From the NCBI GenBank assembly GCA_017435185.1, contig JAFSFN010000051.1:1-13485 (forward strand): a DNA stretch of 13,485 nt, read 5' to 3'. This document shows positions 1-7,030 of this stretch, in pieces (position 1 is the stretch's first letter; the number at the start of each line of letters is the position of its first letter). Source of the DNA: Clostridia bacterium (GTDB taxonomy: Bacteria; Bacillota; Clostridia; Christensenellales; CAG-138). The notes beneath the pieces were generated by a model. That model was given only the letters and a program-made list of their open reading frames with translations. It had not been told where the DNA came from and did no database searches. A program made the position numbers and the translations under genes.

Positions 1-567
1 CGAAACTATGCCCGGCATTATATCGGGTATTACAACTTTCAAAAGCGCCTGCCACGGACTGCATCCAAGATCAAGTGCCGCTTCGTAGAGCATATTTGAG
101 CTCTGTCTCAGCTTCGGCATAACCGACGATATAACATATGGAATATTAAATGTTATATGCGCTATTAGAAGTCTCACATAGCCGTCCGATATGCCGAGCA
201 GCGCAAAGAGCATCATAAAGCTGATACCCGTTACCAGATCGGGATTTACCATCGGAAGCTGAGCAATACCGTCTATAATGTTGCGACTGCGTCTGCGCAT
301 TGAATGCATGCCTATTGCCGCAAGTGTACCCATCACGGTCGCCACGGTAGCGGATATTACAGCTACCGTAAGCGTCACCGAAAGCGCGCTGAGCATCTGC
401 GAATCGGAGAAAAGCGCTTCATACCACTTGAGTGAAAAACCCGACCACCGACCCATCGTCTTTGATTCGTTAAAAGAGAACACCATGAGTACAGCAATGG
501 GCGCATAGAGGAAGAGAAGCATCAGGCCAAGGTATGTACCTTTGAAGAAAGAACGAAGTTTTTTCAC
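1..567 (-). CDS. potC: Spermidine/putrescine ABC transporter permease PotC (3' end outside window)
   Basis: This is the second inner-membrane permease of a polyamine-type ABC importer. The visible 189 codons start at a GTG that overlaps the potB stop as GTGA, with a GGAGG ribosome site inside the end of potB, so the two are translationally coupled. The protein opens with a short basic stretch and a hydrophobic segment (LGLMLLFLYAPIAVLMVFSF), then the loop typical of PotC (NESKTMGRWSGFSLKWYEAL). The EAA-type loop that docks on the ATPase is visible near residues 165-185 (EAALDLGCSPWQALLKVVIP). The gene is cut by the window edge, so the last membrane helices are not seen; potD, the binding protein, would be expected further left. 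The family call is confident, but the exact substrate (spermidine, putrescine or a relative) cannot be read from the sequence. Confidence 0.9.
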   Translation of the reverse strand, partial: MKKLRSFFKGTYLGLMLLFLYAPIAVLMVFSFNESKTMGRWSGFSLKWYEALFSDSQMLSALSVTLTVAVISATVATVMGTLAAIGMHSMRRRSRNIIDGIAQLPMVNPDLVTGISFMMLFALLGISDGYVRLLIAHITFNIPYVISSVMPKLRQSSNMLYEAALDLGCSPWQALLKVVIPDIMPGIVS

Positions 568-1394
568 CAGAGTTTACCTCCCTTCTCATCTTCATCGGTA
601 TCCCTGTCTATACGGCGCATTATCACGAGTGATATCAGCACAAGTATGAGCAGTATAAAACTCAAAGCCGAACCCGTACTCCAATCTCGTGCCGAAAGGA
701 ACTGATTCTCTATCAGCTCACCCAAGAGCATGAATTTACCGCCGCCCAAAAGCCTTGAAATAGCGAATGTGGTTATAGCAGGAATGAAAACCATGGTTAT
801 GCCCGATATAACACCGGGCATTGAAAGTGGCAATGTAACCTTGAAGAAAGTCTTAAAACCGTTTGCGCCTAAATCATGTGCCGCTTCGACATGGGATTTA
901 TCGAGCTTTATAAGCACCGTGTAAATCGGAAGTATCATAAACGGCAAGAAATTATAAACCGTACCGAGGAGAACCGCACCCTCTGTATAAAGCAGATTCT
1001 GCGCACTAAGACCTATTGCTTCAAACAAAGTATTCAGTATGCCGTTTGCACCCAGTATGACCTGCCACGCATATGTTCTTAAAAGGAAATTCATCCACAT
1101 TGGAACTATGAATAAAACATATAAAAGTGATGCTGTACTCTTTTTCATGTTTGCAAGCATATATGCAATGGGATAGCCCAAAAGCAGGCATATAACGGTG
1201 GCTTCAAATGCCACGACCACCGAGCGCCAAAGTACCTTTAAGTATATTTCGTTTTTCAGGGCGGAGGTTATATTTTCAATTGTGAAACTGCCGTCGCTCG
1301 TGAATGCATAGTACGCAATGAGGAACATCGGCACAAGTATGAAAATTAGTATCCAAACCACACACGGATACGCAAGCGTAGAACGTTTTTTCAT
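564..1394 (-). CDS. potB: Spermidine/putrescine ABC transporter permease PotB
   Basis: This is the first permease subunit of the polyamine-type importer, 276 residues, which is normal for PotB. It starts at an ATG with a strong GGAGGAGGT ribosome site. An N-terminal helix (residues about 8-28, WILIFILVPMFLIAYYAF) is followed by several further hydrophobic segments. The EAA loop that contacts PotA reads EAAHDLGANGFKTFFKVTLP around residue 170-190. The PotB-typical MWMNFLLRTYAWQ segment is near residue 100. The gene lies 40 bp downstream of potA and overlaps potC by four bases, forming one leftward operon. It should assemble with PotC as the membrane channel. Substrate specificity is inferred from family resemblance and operon layout only. 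Confidence 0.92.
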   Translation of the reverse strand: MKKRSTLAYPCVVWILIFILVPMFLIAYYAFTSDGSFTIENITSALKNEIYLKVLWRSVVVAFEATVICLLLGYPIAYMLANMKKSTASLLYVLFIVPMWMNFLLRTYAWQVILGANGILNTLFEAIGLSAQNLLYTEGAVLLGTVYNFLPFMILPIYTVLIKLDKSHVEAAHDLGANGFKTFFKVTLPLSMPGVISGITMVFIPAITTFAISRLLGGGKFMLLGELIENQFLSARDWSTGSALSFILLILVLISLVIMRRIDRDTDEDEKGGKLW

Positions 1395-1434
1395 AGTAAT
1401 ACCTCCTCCCCTCTTTTTTGAATTTATTTCAGTT

Positions 1435-2472
1435 TTACATTTTGTGCATTATGTGTATTGCATCGGGCAATATCGAAAGCCCAACCTTTTTTCCCGGTTC
1501 AACATAATCGGTGGAATGTACCGTCCATACAAAGTCTCCGCAGTCAACACGAAACTCATAATGAACACCCATAAACAAAACGCTCTTTATTTCGCCGACA
1601 AGGTGTGAGTCCTTTTCGTCAACAATATCTACATCTTCGGGACGAACGACCACATCGACCGCCTCGTTCTTTGCAAAACCCTTGTCAACACATTCATAGT
1701 CTGCGTTGTGGAAACGCACCTTGAAGTCTTCAAGCATTGTGCCGTCAACTATATTGCTCTCACCTATAAACTTTGCAACAAAAACATTTTTAGGCTCGTT
1801 GTATATATCGGTCGGTGTGCCTATTTGCTGTATCATGCCGTTGTTCAAAACTACTATGGTGTCGCTCATCGTGAGCGCTTCTTCCTGGTCATGAGTTACA
1901 TATATAAAAGTTATTCCCAAACGCTGCTGCATGCGTTTAAGCTCTATCTGCATTTCTTTTCTGAGTTTGAGGTCGAGCGCACCCAAAGGCTCATCAAGAA
2001 GCAAAACTTCAGGCTCATTTACCAGTGCACGCGCTATTGCGACACGCTGCTGCTGACCGCCGCTGAGTTGCTCTATCCACCGCTTTTCAAAGCCTTTGAG
2101 GTTCACAAGCTCAAGAATTTCAGTAACACGTCGTGTGATCTCATCCTTGGGAACTTTTTTAATCTTAAGTCCGAATGCAATATTGTCAAAAACATTCAGA
2201 TGCGGAAACAATGCATATTTCTGGAAAACCGTATTTACCTTGCGCTTGTGCGGCGGAACATTTTTAATATCCTTTCCGTCCATAAGCACAGTACCCGAAG
2301 TGGGCATAACAAAACCGGCGATGATACGAAGCATCGTCGTCTTTCCGCAGCCGGACGGACCAAGCAGCGTCAAAAACTCGCCGTCACGGATATAGAGATT
2401 TATGTTGTTGAGAGCATCGTCACTGCCGTAGCTCTTTTTGATGTTTATAAGCTCTATGAGATGATTGCTCAT
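1435..2472 (-). CDS. potA: Spermidine/putrescine ABC transporter ATPase PotA
   Basis: This is the cytoplasmic ATPase that powers the PotBC channel. With the start chosen here it is 345 residues. Walker A is GPSGCGKTT at residues 38-46, the signature LSGGQQQR is near residue 135, Walker B is VLLLDEP near 155, and the H-loop THD follows near 190. The C-terminal part is a TOBE-like regulatory domain (for example VVRPEDVDIV). I prefer the ATG at 2472 over an upstream in-frame start at 2526. It begins MSNHLIEL, aligns with the family N terminus, has GTGAGG upstream, and avoids overlap with the preceding regulator gene, whose stop is 26 bp away. It is the second gene of the xre-cupin/potABC operon. 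Confidence 0.93.
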   Translation of the reverse strand: MSNHLIELINIKKSYGSDDALNNINLYIRDGEFLTLLGPSGCGKTTMLRIIAGFVMPTSGTVLMDGKDIKNVPPHKRKVNTVFQKYALFPHLNVFDNIAFGLKIKKVPKDEITRRVTEILELVNLKGFEKRWIEQLSGGQQQRVAIARALVNEPEVLLLDEPLGALDLKLRKEMQIELKRMQQRLGITFIYVTHDQEEALTMSDTIVVLNNGMIQQIGTPTDIYNEPKNVFVAKFIGESNIVDGTMLEDFKVRFHNADYECVDKGFAKNEAVDVVVRPEDVDIVDEKDSHLVGEIKSVLFMGVHYEFRVDCGDFVWTVHSTDYVEPGKKVGLSILPDAIHIMHKM

Positions 2473-2498
2473 CTTAAAAACCTCACTCAAAAATAATA

Positions 2499-3041
2499 TT
2501 AGAAACTGGGCGGGGTCGAGACCCAAATCACTTTTGCGGGTCTTTTGCCACTGTTTATGAGCTTATGCATACAGTTGGGCTTAAAGCAGAAGCTGTCGCC
2601 ATGCTTCACTTTATATTTATTGTCACCAAGCACAAGCGTTACATTACCCGAGATAACATATCCGAATTCTTCACCTTCGTGGGGTTCGTCTTCGAAGCTC
2701 TCGCCACCTTCTTCAAGCGTTATCATTATCGGCTCGAGCGCATTTTTCTGTGCATTCGGAACGAGCCAGCACACCGTTCTGCCCTCATCGACTTCTTCTT
2801 TGACAAACATATCTTCGGCCTTGAAAACTATTTTTTCTTCAGCCTGTTCCGCAAAGAAACTCGACAGGTCAGTGCCTAACGCCTCAAGAATGTCAACAAG
2901 CGTTGCGATGGACGGTGATGTGAGATTGCGCTCAAGCTGAGAGATGAAACCCTTGGAAAGTTCCGTTCTTGCGGCCAGTTCTTCCTGCGTAAGCCCCAGC
3001 TTCACTCTGCGCTGCTTGATTTCCTTACCTATATCCATCAT
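2499..3041 (-). CDS. XRE-family regulator with C-terminal cupin domain (PuuR-like)
   Basis: This is a putative transcription regulator of the adjacent polyamine transporter. The N terminus (residues about 2-57) is a classic XRE helix-turn-helix: IGKEIKQRRVKLGLTQEELA, then SKGFISQLERN. The C terminus (about 110-178) is a cupin fold with GEEFGYVISGNVTLVLGDN and HGDSFCFKPNCMHKLIN, the likely ligand-sensing domain. Of the possible starts I chose the ATG at 3041 (MMDIGKE; the ATG at 3038 is equally possible), because GGAGG lies 11-14 bases upstream and 180 residues is the usual family length; a longer TTG-started form from 3095 has no family counterpart. It is first in the leftward operon. By family analogy it probably senses polyamine or a related metabolite and represses or activates potABC and itself. 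The ligand is inference. Confidence 0.9.
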   Translation of the reverse strand: MMDIGKEIKQRRVKLGLTQEELAARTELSKGFISQLERNLTSPSIATLVDILEALGTDLSSFFAEQAEEKIVFKAEDMFVKEEVDEGRTVCWLVPNAQKNALEPIMITLEEGGESFEDEPHEGEEFGYVISGNVTLVLGDNKYKVKHGDSFCFKPNCMHKLINSGKRPAKVIWVSTPPSF

Positions 3042-3102
3042 TTTATTTACCGCCTCCGAATCATCGTTGGACAATTGCGGAAAGTTTATCCGCAATCAGC
3101 CT

Positions 3103-3121
3103 ATACTAAACTTAAAGTTTA
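3103..3121. promoter_or_regulatory. Palindromic operator candidate, repeated 79 bp away
   Basis: TAAACTT and AAGTTTA form a perfect 7-bp inverted repeat around one central base (3107-3121). Its left side belongs to the 11-mer ATACTAAACTT (3103-3113), which recurs exactly at 3182-3192 between the two divergent promoters. The arrangement fits autoregulation by the XRE-cupin protein, which I infer from position only. Confidence 0.45.
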
Positions 3122-3136
3122 TATACGGTAAGAATG

Positions 3137-3165
3137 ATTAAAACATCTTTCAACAAAAAAGTCAA
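3137..3165 (-). promoter_or_regulatory. Predicted sigma-A promoter of the xre-cupin/potABC operon
   Basis: On the minus strand TTGACT (3160-3165) and TTTAAT (3137-3142) are separated by exactly 17 bases, each matching the sigma-A consensus at five of six positions. The start of transcription would fall near 3130, giving a leader of about 90 bases. The palindrome at 3107-3121 lies just downstream of that point, a position suited to repression. Confidence 0.6.
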
Positions 3166-3181
3166 TATTATTTGTGCACAA

Positions 3182-3192
3182 ATACTAAACTT
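3182..3192. repeat. Second copy of the ATACTAAACTT motif
   Basis: This is an exact 11-base repeat of 3103-3113, located upstream of both the leftward xre-cupin promoter and the rightward NUDIX promoter. It is followed by a weak dyad partner (GGTTAGT at 3196-3202). It may be a second operator half-site for the XRE-cupin regulator. Confidence 0.4.
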
Positions 3193-3214
3193 TTTGGTTA
3201 GTAGCATATTGCAC

Positions 3215-3243
3215 ATGACAAAAACACATATTTGGAGTATAAT
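3215..3243 (+). promoter_or_regulatory. Predicted sigma-A promoter of the NUDIX-tsaD operon
   Basis: ATGACA (3215-3220) and a perfect TATAAT (3238-3243) are separated by 17 bases. Transcription would start near 3250, about 28 bases before the chosen NUDIX start. Confidence 0.65.
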
Positions 3244-3277
3244 TTCCCCAACAGACAAGGGTATGGAGATGATATTC

Positions 3278-4003
3278 ATGTGCTACCTTCGGGATGAAAA
3301 CGGACTCACATTGGATGAGTTTCTTGAAAAATACGATGTGAATGCTTATGAGCATCCGTCTGTCACAGTCGACATGGCAGTATTCACGCTTATTGAAATG
3401 CATGGCAGAAAAGAGCTTGCATTGCTTCTTATAAAACGAAGAAATCATCCGAGCATCGGAATGTATGCACTTCCGGGCGGATTTGTTGAGATGAACGAAA
3501 CCATCTCCGATGCCGCCGCAAGAGAACTCGTTGAGGAAACAGGTGTTACAGGGCTGTTCTTCCGCCAGTTCGGAACTTTCGGCGACCTTAACAGAGACCC
3601 GAGAACAAGAGTAATATCTGTCGGCCATTATTCCGTTGCGCCGTATGATTCTTTGAAAATTCAGGCAGGAGACGATGCCGCCGACGCAATGCTGTTTTCA
3701 GTGAAAGCCGAAAAGCAATCGCAAGACAGCTTTTTGGTAACCTTGTCAGGGAAGCATGAATTTAGTTTCAATGCAAAAATAGCCTATGACGCCATGGGCG
3801 AAAGATTGGGATCGGTCGATGAAAAAGTACTTGCAAGCGACCATGATAAAATCGTATTTTGTGCTCTCTGTGCTCTAAACAGTCAGCATAGAGAAGATAT
3901 TGCAGCTCTTCTTTCTCAAAACACCAAACAGATGAGCGAAGCACTTGACGCACTGGACAGGGCATTGGGGCAATTGCCTGCTTGCCGTAATTTGATTGTA
4001 TGA
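3278..4003 (+). CDS. NUDIX hydrolase family protein
   Basis: This is a 241-residue cytoplasmic protein with a complete Nudix box, GGFVEMNE...RELVEETGV, matching GX5EX7REUXEEXGU, so magnesium-dependent cleavage of a nucleoside-diphosphate-linked substrate is expected. The region before the box (SVTVDMAVFTLI...LLLIKRR) and the GTFGDLNRDPR segment after it resemble the ADP-ribose pyrophosphatase branch. The C-terminal ~80 residues, ending in a helical stretch, are not assigned. An in-frame ATG exists at 3134, but it lies upstream of the predicted promoter. The ATG at 3278 has GGAG nine bases before it and is preferred (3269 is also possible). The stop overlaps the tsaD start as ATGA, so the two are coupled. 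The true substrate is unknown. Confidence 0.85.
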   Translation: MCYLRDENGLTLDEFLEKYDVNAYEHPSVTVDMAVFTLIEMHGRKELALLLIKRRNHPSIGMYALPGGFVEMNETISDAAARELVEETGVTGLFFRQFGTFGDLNRDPRTRVISVGHYSVAPYDSLKIQAGDDAADAMLFSVKAEKQSQDSFLVTLSGKHEFSFNAKIAYDAMGERLGSVDEKVLASDHDKIVFCALCALNSQHREDIAALLSQNTKQMSEALDALDRALGQLPACRNLIV

Positions 4004-5058
4004 GTTATGAAAAAGAGGCATTGCGCCGAATCGAAGAATATAAAACAAAAGAAAAACCGCTTATACTTGCAATAGAAAGTTCGTGTGACGAAACTGCCGC
4101 CGCAGTCATAGAGGGCGGGCGTGAGGTTTTGTCAAACTCTGTATTCACACAGATACCCATTCACAAACAGTATGGCGGTGTAGTGCCCGAAATAGCTTCA
4201 CGCTCCCATGTTGAAAAGATATCAGGCGTTGTCAACGATGCTCTTGAAAGTGCGGGCAAAGCATTGCAGGACATGGACGCAATCGCAGTCACCTGCGGTC
4301 CCGGTCTTGTAGGCGCATTGCTGGTCGGTCTCAATTATGCAAAAGGGCTTGCTTTTTCAGCATCACTTCCCCTCATCGGCGTTGACCATATCGCAGGGCA
4401 TATTGCAGCCAACTACATAACCCACAAAGCTCTTGAGCCTCCATTTGTATGCTTGGTTGCTTCAGGCGGTCACAGCCATATAGTCAAAGTTATGGATTAT
4501 GACCGTTTTGAAGTTCTTGGCAAAACACGGGATGATGCGGCAGGTGAAGCATTTGACAAAGTAGCAAGAGCATTGGGTCTCGGTTATCCCGGAGGTCCTC
4601 TTTTGGAATCCCTAGCAAAAGACGGCAATCCAAATGCATATACGTTTAAGTCCGCCCTTAACGACAACAATTCCTTCGAATTCAGTTTTTCGGGAATAAA
4701 AACTGCCGTTGTAAATGTTATGCATAATGCAAAACAAAAAGGCGAAGAAATAGTTCTTGCCGACATTGCGGCATCATTCCAACACTCGGTAGTCAATACG
4801 CTCACAAAAAAGAGCGTGCATGCCGCAAAGGAATGCGGCATGGAAAATCTTGCTCTTGCAGGAGGAGTAAGCGCAAACACGGTTTTGAGAAATTCGCTTG
4901 AAAAAGCTGCTCTCAAAGAGGGCTTGAACTTTTATTGTCCCTCCATGAAATATTGCACCGATAACGCCGCCATGATAGGCTGTGCCGGACACTATTCACT
5001 CATGAAAGGGCATTTTTCACCGCTCTCACTCAACGCCGATCCATCGCTCGGATTTTAA
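4000..5058 (+). CDS. tsaD: tRNA N6-adenosine threonylcarbamoyltransferase TsaD
   Basis: TsaD transfers the threonylcarbamoyl group onto A37 of ANN-decoding tRNAs, working with TsaB and TsaE; it is generally essential. The 352-residue length is typical. Visible hallmarks are the N-terminal ASKHA nucleotide-binding signature LAIESSCDETAAAV, the region GGVVPEIASRSHVE, the metal-binding HIAGH pair near residue 130, SGGHSHIV, FSFSGIKTAV, and the C-terminal LAGGVSANTVLR and YCTDNAAMIG. It begins at ATG 4000 inside the NUDIX stop codon and has no strong ribosome site of its own, so expression probably depends on translational coupling. No clear terminator hairpin follows the stop. Confidence 0.96.
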   Translation: MSYEKEALRRIEEYKTKEKPLILAIESSCDETAAAVIEGGREVLSNSVFTQIPIHKQYGGVVPEIASRSHVEKISGVVNDALESAGKALQDMDAIAVTCGPGLVGALLVGLNYAKGLAFSASLPLIGVDHIAGHIAANYITHKALEPPFVCLVASGGHSHIVKVMDYDRFEVLGKTRDDAAGEAFDKVARALGLGYPGGPLLESLAKDGNPNAYTFKSALNDNNSFEFSFSGIKTAVVNVMHNAKQKGEEIVLADIAASFQHSVVNTLTKKSVHAAKECGMENLALAGGVSANTVLRNSLEKAALKEGLNFYCPSMKYCTDNAAMIGCAGHYSLMKGHFSPLSLNADPSLGF

Positions 5059-5289
5059 TCCAAGGCACTTCATGCATGGCATATCCACCATGTTGATTAT
5101 GTGGAAAATAGTTGAAAAAACCCTGAATTACGCCATATACAGCTGTTGATAACTATGTGGAAAGTGTGGATAGCTTGTCCGATTATACATTGTATATACA
5201 GCAATTTATAATGTATAAGTGCATGAAAAGCGGCTGGTTTCAAGGAAAAACTCGTATAAAGTGGAGTGAATATTTAGAATAACTAGTCA
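5059..5289. other. Intergenic region with imperfect direct repeats and DnaA-box-like motifs
   Basis: No gene is supported here. TGTTGAT...TATGTGGAAA occurs twice (5091-5107 and 5144-5163, the second with three extra bases between the halves). TGTGGAAAA (5100-5108), TGTGGAAAG (5156-5164) and TGTGGATAG (5165-5173) match, or nearly match, the DnaA box TGTGGATAA read on this strand. ATATCCACC (5081-5089) is a weaker one in the other direction. A perfect 9-bp inverted repeat, TTATACATT/AATGTATAA, occupies 5183-5191 and 5210-5218. Function is unknown. Confidence 0.35.
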
Positions 5290-5295
5290 TTTTCA
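5268..5295 (+). promoter_or_regulatory. Weak candidate sporulation-type promoter before cwlD
   Basis: GAATATT (5268-5274) resembles a sigma-E -35 element and lies 13 bases before CATTTTCA (5288-5295), which shares little beyond CAT with the -10 consensus. It is listed because a mother-cell promoter would be expected here, not because the match is strong. Confidence 0.2.
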
Positions 5296-5329
5296 CAAAT
5301 ATAATCACCTGGGGGTGATTTTGTGAAAA
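5290..5329 (+). promoter_or_regulatory. Hairpin occluding the cwlD ribosome site and start codon
   Basis: TTTTCACAA (5290-5298) pairs perfectly with TTGTGAAAA (5321-5329), and AATCACC (5303-5309) pairs perfectly with GGTGATT (5314-5320) around a TGGG loop, with a four-base bulge on the left side. The right arms contain the ribosome site (GGGGGTGAT) and the GTG start at 5323. In RNA this would block translation initiation. The DNA could equally serve as a protein-binding dyad. Confidence 0.6.
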
Positions 5330-5787
5330 ACTCAGATTTTATGCGGAAAACTATAAATTCACTATGTATGGTACTGTGCGTACTTACAGTCGCCATGCTG
5401 CTCACGATGCTTATTCGTCCCGTAAAAAACGACAAAGATACGACCGTCATTGTTCCGTCCGCCGAACCTACCACACAATGCACACCGCAAAATACTATGG
5501 CTCACGTTATCGCCATAGACGCAGGACACGGTGGGCAGGACGGCGGAGCCGTGGGAAGCATGAGCGGAACTCCCGAGGCAGGATTGAATCTTGAAGTCGC
5601 ACAGGAACTCAAAAAAATTCTCGAGGGAAGAGGCATGAAAGTCATTATGACCAGAGAGACAGAAGATGCACTCGGCCCTACAAAAATGGAGGATATGCGA
5701 AAGCGCAGAGAAATACTGAACACAGACAGCGTAGAAGCTGTTGTCAGTATACATATGAACAAATTTATTGAGTCGCACATGATATAA
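5323..5787 (+). CDS. cwlD: CwlD-type N-acetylmuramoyl-L-alanine amidase, 5' segment of a split gene
   Basis: This is the N-terminal part of an Amidase_3 enzyme of the CwlD type, which in spore-formers removes the peptide side chain from muramic acid so that cortex muramic-delta-lactam can form. It starts at GTG with a strong GGGGGTGAT site. Residues about 10-30 are a membrane-anchor or signal segment (LCMVLCVLTVAMLLTMLI). Putative zinc ligands follow: H in IDAGHGG, E in PEAGLNLEV, and H in VSIHMNKF. The natural frame ends at residue 148 (F, codon 5764-5766); the last six codons (IESHMI) come from element DNA and hit a stop. The fragment lacks the C-terminal catalytic glutamate and should be inactive alone. 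Joined at TTTA to 12191 onward it becomes 249 residues, close to the usual CwlD size. An ordinary pseudogene is the alternative, but both halves are intact. Confidence 0.88.
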   Translation: MKNSDFMRKTINSLCMVLCVLTVAMLLTMLIRPVKNDKDTTVIVPSAEPTTQCTPQNTMAHVIAIDAGHGGQDGGAVGSMSGTPEAGLNLEVAQELKKILEGRGMKVIMTRETEDALGPTKMEDMRKRREILNTDSVEAVVSIHMNKFIESHMI

Positions 5788-5789
5788 AC
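5748..5789 (+). other. attL of the cwlD-interrupting element
   Basis: The left junction combines a cwlD half-site TATACATATGA (5748-5758) with an element half-site ending GATATAAAC (5781-5789), around the shared TTTA (5764-5767). The distances to the central TT (5765-5766) match those in attR exactly: seven bases on the cwlD side and fifteen on the element side. Confidence 0.78.
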
Positions 5790-5827
5790 ACAGTGCTTAA
5801 CTCATAAATAATTCTTTTTTACAAGCA

Positions 5828-5860
5828 AAAAACGGCTGAGCTTAAAGTTCAGCCGTTTTT
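5828..5860. terminator. Bidirectional terminator between cwlD 5' segment and msmX
   Basis: A perfect 12-bp stem, AAAAACGGCTGA (5828-5839) with TCAGCCGTTTTT (5849-5860), encloses a nine-base loop and has T or A runs on both sides. It should end leftward transcripts of the ATPase gene and rightward transcripts of the interrupted cwlD. Confidence 0.9.
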
Positions 5861-5875
5861 GATATGCTTTTCAAA

Positions 5876-7030
5876 TTACTGGTTCTTGAGACCTGCGGAA
5901 GATACGCCGGGATATACCAGGTTGATTTCTGTTTCGGGATTGAACATATGCATGAGCTCGGGCTTGAATGTGAAGCTGATCTTTTCGCCCATCTTGAATC
6001 CGTTCTTATAGATTTCGGGCAAATCAACAACCTGAACACGGATAACATAGTCGTTACCGTCGAGGTTGATGTGGAGATAATACTCACTACCCATCATTTC
6101 GCAAACATCAAGAACTGCGCTGATTGTGTTTGCACTGCCGGGTTCTGCGATGCTGATATGTTCGGGACGAACACCAAGCGTGATGACCTGAGATTCTGTC
6201 TTGCTCTTCTTGAGAATCTCCTGCATATGAGGAGCAACATCGAAAGCAACTCCGCCATAGTTAACAACATACTTGCCATTGTTGTTCTCAAGCTCTGCAT
6301 TGAAGAAGTTCATCATCGGGGAACCGATAAAGCCTGCAACAAAGAGGTTTTCAGGCTGATTGAATACCTGATGGGGTGTGCCGATCTGCATTACATAACC
6401 GGCCTTCATGATAACGATACGGTCACCAAGTGTCATAGCTTCTGTCTGGTCATGTGTAACATAGATAAATGTTGTGTTAACACGCTGACGGAGCTTTATG
6501 ATTTCAGCACGCATCTGGTTACGGAGCTTTGCGTCCAAGTTGGAGAGAGGTTCGTCCATAAGGAATACATGGGGTTCTCTGACTATCGCACGACCGATAG
6601 CAACACGCTGACGCTGACCGCCGGAAAGAGCCTTGGGGCGTCTGTCCAAAAGATCGGTGATACCGAGAAGTTCTGCCGCGTTGCGAACTCTTGTGTCGAT
6701 CTCCTGCTTGTTCATCTTACGCAATCTGAGTGCGAAAGCCATGTTTTCGTAAACTGTCATATGGGGATAGAGAGCATAGTTCTGGAAAACCATCGCAACG
6801 TCTCTGTCCTTAGGTGCAATTTTGTTTACGAGTCTGTCACCGATGTAAACTTCACCGGACGAAATGTCCTCAAGACCTGCGACCATGCGCAATGTTGTGG
6901 ACTTACCGCAGCCGGAAGGACCAACGAGAACGATGAATTCCTTGTCTGCGATTTCAAGGTTGAACTTCTGAACTGCTACAACCTTTTTGTCATAAACCTT
7001 CATGACATCTCTGAGTGATACGTTTGCCAT
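5876..7030 (-). CDS. msmX: Multi-sugar ABC transporter ATPase (MsmX/UgpC type)
   Basis: This is a cytoplasmic ATPase that energises carbohydrate ABC importers; in Firmicutes a single MsmX-type ATPase often serves many sugar permeases encoded elsewhere. The 384 residues carry Walker A GPSGCGKST (37-45), the Q-loop glutamine at 83, LSGGQRQR (135-142), Walker B VFLMDEP (155-161) and the switch histidine in THD (193). They are followed by an OB/TOBE C-terminal domain (GVRPEHISI near 290), as in MsmX, MalK and UgpC. No permease or binding protein lies beside it, which fits a shared ATPase. Its ribosome site is modest (AAGG, about 10 bases upstream). It has its own promoter and a long structured leader. 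It lies inside the predicted excisable element. UgpC is an equally valid name. Confidence 0.9.
   Translation of the reverse strand: MANVSLRDVMKVYDKKVVAVQKFNLEIADKEFIVLVGPSGCGKSTTLRMVAGLEDISSGEVYIGDRLVNKIAPKDRDVAMVFQNYALYPHMTVYENMAFALRLRKMNKQEIDTRVRNAAELLGITDLLDRRPKALSGGQRQRVAIGRAIVREPHVFLMDEPLSNLDAKLRNQMRAEIIKLRQRVNTTFIYVTHDQTEAMTLGDRIVIMKAGYVMQIGTPHQVFNQPENLFVAGFIGSPMMNFFNAELENNNGKYVVNYGGVAFDVAPHMQEILKKSKTESQVITLGVRPEHISIAEPGSANTISAVLDVCEMMGSEYYLHINLDGNDYVIRVQVVDLPEIYKNGFKMGEKISFTFKPELMHMFNPETEINLVYPGVSSAGLKNQ

Noticed and set aside
1708..2496. A 262-codon plus-strand frame opposite potA
   Set aside because: Antisense shadow of the ATPase gene with no ribosome site and no domain signature.
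2473..2526. A longer PotA starting at 2526
   Set aside because: It would overlap the XRE-cupin gene and adds residues not expected at a PotA N terminus; ATG 2472 has a ribosome site.
3134..3277. A longer NUDIX protein starting at 3134
   Set aside because: That start lies upstream of the predicted promoter, lacks a ribosome site, and encodes an unmatched hydrophobic/basic tail.
5323..5787. Reading cwlD simply as a pseudogene killed by an insertion
   Set aside because: Both halves keep intact frames, conserved motifs and exact in-frame joinability, and the att sites are symmetric. Not excluded without excision data, but less likely.
5864..7018. A 384-codon open frame on the plus strand opposite msmX
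   Set aside because: It is an antisense shadow of a clear ABC ATPase, has unusually high Cys and His content and no recognisable domain.
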